DNA from: Chlamydiota bacterium
Lineage (GTDB): Bacteria > Actinomycetota > Thermoleophilia > Solirubrobacterales > Solirubrobacteraceae
NCBI GenBank assembly: GCA_903970125.1
Contig: CAJCHW010000068.1
Span: 1-40,387, forward strand
Length of the DNA: 40,387 nucleotides
Reading direction: 5' to 3'
Shown here: piece by piece, positions 35,547 through 40,387 of the stretch
Layout: each line of letters opens with the position of its first letter
Numbering within the stretch: position 1 is the stretch's first letter
Program-made: the position numbers and the translations under genes
Notes under the pieces: generated by a model
The model's database searches: none
Seen by the model: only the letters and a program-made list of their open reading frames with translations
Told to the model about the DNA's origin: nothing

Positions 35547-36517
35547 ATATCACGAAGATAGGTGCCAAATTTGGCACCAGAACGGCTGTTAGAGGGGCCG
35601 ACCGCAAACGCCGGCGCCCGCGGTGGGCCCACGGCCGCGCGGACCACGTCTAGAGAAGCAACGAGTGCCGCTACCCGGGCCGCGTCGGGCTCCGGGCGGG
35701 CGGGCTGCGCCTCGCCCGCCGCGGGGCCCGTGCGGCCGAGCCAGATGGGCTCGTCGCGCAGCTTCGACGCGTACCCGTCGTGTAGGGCCATCGAGTCGTA
35801 AAGCTTCGCCCAGCGCCGATTCAAAAGGTAAACCTCGGTGCCGACCGTCGCCTTTTCGGCCTCGCTCCAAGCCGTCACCGCGACGAAGATGTTCACCGGG
35901 CACAGCCGGATTCCGACGATCGGTATGCGGTACTGGCGCAGGTTCTTGACGCGGACGACGTACGCCGCGAGCCGCCGGATCTGTGCGTCGATCATGTCAG
36001 CGTCCTGCGTGACGATTTCGACGTCTAGGCCGAGCTTGCGATGCTGCGCCGCCCATTCCACCAGGCCCAGCCGGCGCTGGGTGGCTTGCGCCCCGTTGAG
36101 CCCGCGCCCGGTGTCGTCGATGTTCCAAGCGCGGGCATTCATCCACAGGTGCCCCTCGTCCAGGAGCACGCGCGCGCGACCCTCCTTCTTACAGCCGTCG
36201 TAGTACAGATCGAGATCTTCGGCTCGCCGCCGCTTGCACGGCTTGCACGCACCGCAGCCGGGCACGCGAACGCGAATCAGGTCGTCCAGGCTCGCCGTGT
36301 AGTAGTAGCGCCGCCTGAACTGCGCCGCGCGCTTATCGACGCGCCCCGGCATCAGCCGCCGGAACGGGTTCGACTTGGCAAGCACGTACTCCCAGCCGTC
36401 CTCGAGGAGGACGTTCGTGATCGTCCCGACGCCGCGCTCAATGCCTCGCAACACCTGGCGCGTGCACCTGTAGGTCTTGCCCCCGCCCGGGGTGCCGGTG
36501 ACAACGTAGATGCTCAT
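35525..36517 (-). CDS. zot: Zot/pI-type assembly ATPase of a filamentous phage
   Basis: 330 residues. The Walker A GTPGGGKT (residues 8-15) follows MSIYVVT directly, as in pI/Zot. Walker B is RVLLDE (116-121), followed by GHLWMNARAW. The hallmark WAAQHRKLGLDVEIVTQDADMID (about 155-177) matches the RHR...TQ..... pattern of Zot proteins. pI powers extrusion of the filament through the membrane. Unusual: a C-x2-C-x2-C-x14-C cluster (residues 88-109) looks like a zinc knuckle, and no clear C-terminal transmembrane helix is visible, so membrane attachment must come from a partner. ATG 36517 overlaps the previous stop (ATGA). Confidence 0.85.
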   Translation of the reverse strand: MSIYVVTGTPGGGKTYRCTRQVLRGIERGVGTITNVLLEDGWEYVLAKSNPFRRLMPGRVDKRAAQFRRRYYYTASLDDLIRVRVPGCGACKPCKRRRAEDLDLYYDGCKKEGRARVLLDEGHLWMNARAWNIDDTGRGLNGAQATQRRLGLVEWAAQHRKLGLDVEIVTQDADMIDAQIRRLAAYVVRVKNLRQYRIPIVGIRLCPVNIFVAVTAWSEAEKATVGTEVYLLNRRWAKLYDSMALHDGYASKLRDEPIWLGRTGPAAGEAQPARPEPDAARVAALVASLDVVRAAVGPPRAPAFAVGPSNSRSGAKFGTYLRDIWASQRA

Positions 36518-36705
36518 CGCGGCCGCCACACGCCGTCCTCGTCGCGCTCCAGGCGCGCGATCAACTGTCCGTCCGCCTTAGGCCAGTCATCCAGCTCCCA
36601 CGCGAGCTGGCCCGGTAAGACCTCGCCCCGCCGCCTCCCGACGCCGCGCCGAGGCTCCTCGACGGCTTTGCCCCAGGCTTTCTGGTACTCCGTCGGCTCA
36701 GGCAC
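36514..36705 (-). CDS. Small prophage protein of 63 aa
   Basis: GTG 36705 to the TGA overlapping the Zot start. Charged, Arg/Glu/Trp-rich, no membrane segment. Unknown. It overlaps the previous small gene by 8 bases, so the string of small genes is tightly coupled. Candidates for single-strand DNA-binding protein include this one, but nothing confirms it. Confidence 0.5.
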   Translation of the reverse strand: MPEPTEYQKAWGKAVEEPRRGVGRRRGEVLPGQLAWELDDWPKADGQLIARLERDEDGVWRPR

Positions 36706-36853
36706 GCCGCGCCTGCCGGTCCTCTACTGCGGCCCAAGCCAACACCACGGCGCACACGATCGGCACAAGCACCCATTCCCCAAGTGCTTCCGCAACCTCG
36801 TAGAGCGCCCGACACGCGGTGTAAGCCGCGATGAAGCGGATTGCCGACCTCAC
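36698..36853 (-). CDS. Small membrane protein of 51 aa, prophage
   Basis: GTG 36853 to TGA 36698. A helix from about residue 27 to 43 (VLVPIVCAVVLAWAA) is hydrophobic, preceded by a short amphipathic part. GAGGGG lies 5-6 bases before the GTG, which directly follows the TAG of the previous gene. Size and context fit minor coat proteins like pVII/pIX, but this is inference. Confidence 0.5.
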   Translation of the reverse strand: MRSAIRFIAAYTACRALYEVAEALGEWVLVPIVCAVVLAWAAVEDRQARRA

Positions 36854-37078
36854 CTAAGCCCCTCTCGCGCCTTCCGCGGAGGTCCCGCTTGTGTTCCCCT
36901 GTCCGTTTTCCGCCCTCCGCCGCCGTTCGCGCAGATTCGCCAGGTCTGTAGTCACGTGCCTCAGGCTGTCGCGCTGCATCTCCAGCGCGCTCCGCTGGAG
37001 TTCCACGCTGCGCTCGAGCTGGCGCTCTACGTAGTCCCACGTGTCCGCGCCGAACTCGGCGCCCCCGCGGTCACGCAC
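36854..37078 (-). CDS. Small coiled-coil protein of 74 aa, prophage
   Basis: From GTG 37078. Residues 10-60 form an amphipathic, probably coiled helix (WDYVERQLERSVELQRSALE, and so on), followed by a Gly/Thr-rich tail. No homologue recognised. The start overlaps the end of the pVI-like gene by 8 bases. Confidence 0.5.
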   Translation of the reverse strand: MRDRGGAEFGADTWDYVERQLERSVELQRSALEMQRDSLRHVTTDLANLRERRRRAENGQGNTSGTSAEGARGA

Positions 37079-37349
37079 TGCTCAGCCTTTCCCAGGTCCA
37101 CTCGAGGGCGAGCCACACCAGGTACCCCAGGAGGTTCGCCGCGATGATCGCCACCACACCGCTGATCGGGAAGAACCAGTTTGCCCACTTCAGCTCGGTG
37201 CTCTGTCCCAGCGTCGGCGCCGCGGGCAGCTTCGGCAGGATCGCCAGTATGCCGTTCAGCACCGCTTCGATGCCGGCAAAGAGCAGGTTGAGCACGTCAA
37301 CGCCGGCCGTCGCCGCCAGGTCCGCGAACTGTGCGATCAATTCGACCAT
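37071..37349 (-). CDS. pVI-like minor coat/assembly membrane protein
   Basis: 92 residues with two hydrophobic parts, about 10-42 and 58-82 (ISGVVAIIAANLLGYLVWLAL). The size, the position between adhesin and assembly ATPase, and the ELKWANWFFPISG strand before the last helix resemble the small integral proteins (pVI or DUF2523-like) of inoviruses. In Ff phages pVI pairs with pIII at the tip of the virion. The ATG overlaps the previous stop by 1 base (TAATG). Confidence 0.6.
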   Translation of the reverse strand: MVELIAQFADLAATAGVDVLNLLFAGIEAVLNGILAILPKLPAAPTLGQSTELKWANWFFPISGVVAIIAANLLGYLVWLALEWTWERLSSA

Positions 37350-39172
37350 TAGGTGTTCGCCTCATCAATGTGCTTACCGCGGGCGAGGTTGTAGAACATG
37401 ACCGCGACCCCGAGCACCGCGACGAACACAAAGATCGGTCGCAGCACTTCCATAAACGGTTCAGCTATCGCGAAATTGACGTTCATCTGGCCGCCCGTCT
37501 CGTGCCACAGGTAGACCGTGAAGTGCGGCGCTTCCTGTTCCTCCACGATGTTCTTGAGGCCGCTCACCAAAAAGCAGGGCACGCCGAACGGGAAGACGTT
37601 GCAGGGGTCGTGGATTTGCGGGAAGCGAATCGGCGGAATCCCGTTGCCACTGGGGTACCCGCCGGGAATCGTCGGGGGATTGTACGTCGGGATGATCGGC
37701 GACCCGGGCGGCGCAGTCGTACCTGGCGCTGGACTCACCGACACGACCGCGTTCGGGCCGAGGCTCGGTGCTGCTTCGGCTTCCGGGAGCTCGTGCGGGG
37801 TCACGTTCGTGAAGCCCGCGGCGTGCAGCTCCGCCACGTACGTTTCCACGTCCTCGCGCGGCTGAAACGCAGGGATCGTTAGCGCTTCCGCCGCCGCTTG
37901 TTCTGGCGCCGTCACCGTGAGCGGTACGCCGTGCGGAGCCAGTTCGCTTGTCGCGCCGCTTTCCACGCCCGCTTTCACGTCGCCTTCGCTGGCGAGTGGC
38001 TGCGCCCTGTTGCCCAGCTCCACTGGCACGAACGCCGGCGCCGGGTTGCGCCCGGGGAGCGCATGCGCCTCACCGGTCGCTTCGTCGTCGTTCGGCGTCT
38101 CTTTTTCGAGCGCCAGTTCTTCGGGCACCGTCGGCCCCATCGCCTTTCCGCACTTGCTTACCGCGCACGTCGGCGGGATTTCCTGGATCATCAGTTCCCG
38201 GTGCCCGTTTTCACGCTCACCGCCGATGCCTCCCACCGACTCTTGTCCGTTGATTATGTGCTGCTTGCTCCCTTCCAGCACGCAGCCCTGGTTAAACCAT
38301 TCGCCACCTAGCGGATAAAATTCGGTGTGGTAGACATTGCCCCCGATGTCCAGTTCCGTCACATGGTCGAAGTGAATGCGTGTCGGTTCCGGTCCTCTCA
38401 CGTACTCACCTTCTCCGAAGTGATAACTCGTGCCGTTGAATTCCCCGCCGATACCGCCGCTCCCAATATGTTCGGTGTGGCACTGCCCAGCCGACGCGCC
38501 GACCACTTCTTGGTTGTTTTGTTCGAACCATTCCGACAGGCTCGGCACGCCGAACACCTGATCTATGCCATCCGACAGCGCCAGCCCCGGCACAATGCCG
38601 GCCGCCACCACCGCGGCCAGGCTGCCGAGCGTCACCGTCCCGATCGCGTCCGCCGCGGCTGCGCCGTCTACGCTCGCCTCCGCCGTCGTTCCGCCAATCT
38701 CCGCTAGTCCGCCGCTGGCCTGACTCGCCGTCTCGCCGTCCACGCTGTTGAACAACGCCTGTTGCCCTGGCGACACTCGCCCTGTGAACAGGTGCGCTCG
38801 CGCCCACGCGAGCTGATCCGCTGACGAGACGTACTCTCCGACCGTCGGTTGCTCCGCCAGGGCGTCGCTCGCGTCGAATTCGTCAGCCTCCCTCGTCGCT
38901 TCTGCTCCCCATTGTCCTTGCGAATCGGGCGCCGTTTCGGCAGGCGGCAACCGGTACTGCGCCTCCAGTTCCCCGATCACGTTGTCCTGCTCCTCAAGCG
39001 CCTTCCATTCGGACTCGCTGTAACTCGCCTTCACTTCGCCGCCTTCGATGGCTTCCTCGCCCGAGCTCGACGCGCGCCAGGTCCAGCTAGCTTGCGCCAT
39101 CGGAGCGCCACCGGCACAGAGACACATCCAAAACCCTGCGAGTGACGCTCCGACGAGCGCAAGCCGGCGCAC
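37349..39172 (-). CDS. pIII-like adsorption protein with PASTA-like domain
   Basis: 607 residues from GTG 39172, 5 bases after the coat protein stop. Layout: signal peptide (about 1-29, AQA before Ser), polar N-terminal region, a hydrophobic segment at about 176-200, a Gly-rich domain with conserved Cys and His (231-345), a PASTA-like domain (about 429-498: LTIPAFQPREDVETYVAELH, AAGFTNV, then VSPAPGTTAPPGSPI), a Pro-rich linker, DPCNVFPFGVPCFL at 522-535, and a C-terminal membrane anchor (578-596) with a short basic tail. This matches pIII, which anchors at its C-terminus and recognises the host. PASTA domains bind peptidoglycan, so the domain may guide entry through the thick wall; that part is inference. 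The open frame upstream of 39172 overlaps the coat gene and is not coding. Confidence 0.75.
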   Translation of the reverse strand: MRRLALVGASLAGFWMCLCAGGAPMAQASWTWRASSSGEEAIEGGEVKASYSESEWKALEEQDNVIGELEAQYRLPPAETAPDSQGQWGAEATREADEFDASDALAEQPTVGEYVSSADQLAWARAHLFTGRVSPGQQALFNSVDGETASQASGGLAEIGGTTAEASVDGAAAADAIGTVTLGSLAAVVAAGIVPGLALSDGIDQVFGVPSLSEWFEQNNQEVVGASAGQCHTEHIGSGGIGGEFNGTSYHFGEGEYVRGPEPTRIHFDHVTELDIGGNVYHTEFYPLGGEWFNQGCVLEGSKQHIINGQESVGGIGGERENGHRELMIQEIPPTCAVSKCGKAMGPTVPEELALEKETPNDDEATGEAHALPGRNPAPAFVPVELGNRAQPLASEGDVKAGVESGATSELAPHGVPLTVTAPEQAAAEALTIPAFQPREDVETYVAELHAAGFTNVTPHELPEAEAAPSLGPNAVVSVSPAPGTTAPPGSPIIPTYNPPTIPGGYPSGNGIPPIRFPQIHDPCNVFPFGVPCFLVSGLKNIVEEQEAPHFTVYLWHETGGQMNVNFAIAEPFMEVLRPIFVFVAVLGVAVMFYNLARGKHIDEANT

Positions 39173-39177
39173 ACGTC

Positions 39178-39426
39178 CTAGACGTGCGCGAACTTGCGGA
39201 CCATCTTGATGACGATCCCAAGTGCCATCAGCGAACCGACGATCGCCAGCACTACCGTGAGGTTGGCTTCGATCTCCGCCGACACGCTTTCGGTGATGGA
39301 GCTGATCGAGTACGTCGTCGGACCCGTCGCCCCGGCACCGCTGGCGACAACCAACGCAGCCGCGAACCCGGACGGGGTCGCGTACCGCGCCACGCGGCGC
39401 CAGTTGAGCGAGTTCAGTCGATGCAT
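39178..39426 (-). CDS. Major coat protein (pVIII-like)
   Basis: 82 residues. Signal peptide of about 33 (basic start, hydrophobic SGFAAALVVASG, cleavage after AGA), leaving a mature protein of about 49 residues. This has an amphipathic acidic N-terminal part with helix-forming residues (ESVSAEIEANL) and a transmembrane helix VVLAIVGSLMALGIVI, ending in the basic KMVRKF, the exact build of pVIII of Ff phages. The ribosome site AGGAGGTG (39438-39431) lies 4 bases before the ATG, the best in the region, fitting very high expression. The stop is followed after 5 bases by the adhesin gene. Confidence 0.85.
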   Translation of the reverse strand: MHRLNSLNWRRVARYATPSGFAAALVVASGAGATGPTTYSISSITESVSAEIEANLTVVLAIVGSLMALGIVIKMVRKFAHV

Positions 39427-39718
39427 GTTGCACCTCCTGTTGCGTTGTACGCCTGCGTTTGCCGGCGCCTGTACAGGCCGCTCTCGCGGTCCCGTCAGCT
39501 TTGGTGTTGCGCGCAAGGTCTACTGATGAAGTTACCTTTTTTGTGCGCGCAATTGCCCCAGTGTACCTAGCCAGGTGATTCCCCAAGGGCGTCAATTGTC
39601 TGAGCGCTCCGCGCCACAAACAATTGACGACCGCTAGCGCGGCAGACCCGTTGACGAATCCCCTGGCGTCGGGTGTGGGCTGGTTTTCGCTTTCACATCT
39701 ACTACGAAAGGACTCGCG
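39427..39718. promoter_or_regulatory. Divergent intergenic region with palindromes, prophage control/origin candidate
   Basis: 292 bases between the coat gene (minus) and the plus-strand genes. Within it: palindrome CCTGTACAGG (39468-39477), palindrome TTGCGCGCAA (39507-39516), a related GCGCGCAA (39545-39552), and a long inverted repeat (39590-39629). Two TTGACG boxes lie on the plus strand (39624-39629 and 39653-39658), and no convincing -10 could be set with the right spacing. Such structured regions in filamentous phages carry the packaging signal, promoters or strand origins. Confidence 0.5.
39590..39629. repeat. Inverted repeat with inner palindrome
   Basis: CGTCAATTGT (39590-39599) and ACAATTGACG (39620-39629) are perfect 10-base arms; between them stands the 8-base palindrome GAGCGCTC (39602-39609). 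A hairpin this regular may be a packaging signal, operator or origin. Confidence 0.6.
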
Positions 39719-39994
39719 GTGTTCACTATTTTGCTGCAAGGACTGGTTGTGTGTGGGTTGGCCTTTAGTCTTGGCTTGGTCGTCGTGATGGTTCGGCGAA
39801 TTGCGCTGCTCCGCTTTGAAAGGACGTACCGAGCCGGGTACTCCCACGGTTGGGAGGACTCGGAGCTCAACGAGCCTGTCGATCCTGTGTGGTCCGCCAT
39901 CAGGGACAAGCTCTGTGTCAAGGCTTCCACGCCGTGTTCGTGTGCCTGTTGCGAGTACGTCCGCAAGAGCTCTATCGCGGACCTTTGGTGCTAA
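39719..39994 (+). CDS. Small membrane protein, prophage
   Basis: 91 residues from GTG 39719, with AAAGGA 6 bases upstream. A hydrophobic helix (about 3-26, ILLQGLVVCGLAFSLGLVVVMV) is followed by basic RRIALLRFERTYRAGY and a Cys-rich end (CSCACC). It is the first plus-strand gene. Function unknown; the Cys cluster might bind metal. Confidence 0.55.
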   Translation: MFTILLQGLVVCGLAFSLGLVVVMVRRIALLRFERTYRAGYSHGWEDSELNEPVDPVWSAIRDKLCVKASTPCSCACCEYVRKSSIADLWC

Positions 39995-39996
39995 AC

Positions 39997-40387
39997 GTGC
40001 CGTACTCACGAGAGCACACCATCGTCGACGTTTTCCCTGACGCCCGCGCAATCGTGCGGGCGTCTCGCAAGTGGCAGGGCATATCCCTCGAGGATCGCGA
40101 GGATGCCCTGCAACAGGCCGCAGTCGAGCTCTGGACGAAGACCTACCCGTCCGCTCGCTACGCCAAGACAGACCTCCTCGGCCGCTGGGAAAACCGGCTC
40201 AAAGACCTCTGCAAGCGTCGCGGCGGGCGCAGCCGGGACGCCTTCTATCGGGCCGGCCCGCCGGACGGTCTCGAGCTGCGGCCTGCCAAGGACGACGTGT
40301 ACGAGCTGGTAGCGCAACGCGAGACGCTGCGCCTGGCCGTCAGCGTCCTGGACAGCCGCCAACAGTCGGCGCTGCGGGAACCGGCCA
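39997..40387 (+). CDS. Sigma-70/ECF-like protein, cut off at the window end
   Basis: GTG 39997, two bases after the previous stop (coupled). The 130 codons visible read through without a stop. The middle resembles a region 2-type helix (SLEDREDALQQAAVELWTKT, then ENRLKDLCKRRGGR), and near the cut a region 4-like part starts (AQRETLRLAVSVLDSRQQSALRE). It could be a small sigma factor or sigma-like regulator carried by the phage, which would be unusual for an inovirus. The C-terminus lies beyond the window, so the call is tentative. Confidence 0.5.
   Translation, partial: MPYSREHTIVDVFPDARAIVRASRKWQGISLEDREDALQQAAVELWTKTYPSARYAKTDLLGRWENRLKDLCKRRGGRSRDAFYRAGPPDGLELRPAKDDVYELVAQRETLRLAVSVLDSRQQSALREPA

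Noticed and set aside
39180-40051. Upstream continuation of the adhesin frame
   Set aside because: It overlaps the coat protein gene and the opposite-strand genes; there is no signal peptide at its start, whereas GTG 39172 begins a proper one.

Overview
The window looks like chromosome from a high-GC, probably monoderm actinobacterium near the class Thermoleophilia (Solirubrobacterales such as Conexibacter or Patulibacter). That placement rests on gene content and protein style: a GarA-like FHA gene next to an Rv1828-like MerR gene, a single-motif RsiG-type anti-sigma factor, a WS/DGAT acyltransferase, a 7Fe-type ferredoxin and many overlapping ATGA/GTG gene starts. No rRNA or marker search could be run.

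0-9.6 kb is the classical translation, envelope and isoprenoid run: rpsB, tsf, pyrH, frr, uppS, cdsA, dxr, rseP, ispG, then sodA on the other strand. Two things are odd. tsf carries an in-frame amber codon. A small nucleotidyltransferase/HTH pair (toxin-antitoxin-like) with its own operator sits antisense between dxr and rseP. pyrH and pgsA also lack a usable ATG/GTG at the expected place.

9.7-14.3 kb holds proS, a pgsA-like gene, rsiG (c-di-GMP-responsive anti-sigma family), an FHA protein, a MerR regulator and apt. 14.3-20.9 kb holds a Nudix hydrolase, a membrane protein with a sigma4-like N-terminus, and lipid genes: desaturase plus ketoacyl synthase III, a hotdog thioesterase, a lipoprotein and WS/DGAT. 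21-31.2 kb holds ferredoxin, DNA polymerase IV, an alpha/beta hydrolase, CcdA, an LpxO-like hydroxylase, a sigma-70 factor with a textbook promoter, a lone GroES-like protein, a deacetylase-like membrane protein that has lost metal ligands, a GGDEF-EAL protein and a cyclophilin lipoprotein. The GGDEF-EAL protein could make or break the c-di-GMP that RsiG would sense.

31.4-34 kb is a transition: an unknown membrane protein, an IS1595-type transposase, a stretch without genes that carries a tRNA 3'-end remnant, and a XerCD dif-like site at 33985-34012.

34.06 kb to the window end is the most interesting part: most of a filamentous phage (inovirus) prophage. On the minus strand the order is major coat protein, pIII-like adhesin, pVI-like membrane protein, three small genes, Zot/pI ATPase, Rep-like initiator, a ribbon-helix-helix-like protein and a small membrane protein. 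On the plus strand are a small membrane protein and a truncated sigma-factor-like gene. The adhesin has a PASTA-like domain, a plausible peptidoglycan-binding device for entering a monoderm host. The dif-like site is the probable left attachment site; the right end lies beyond the window.
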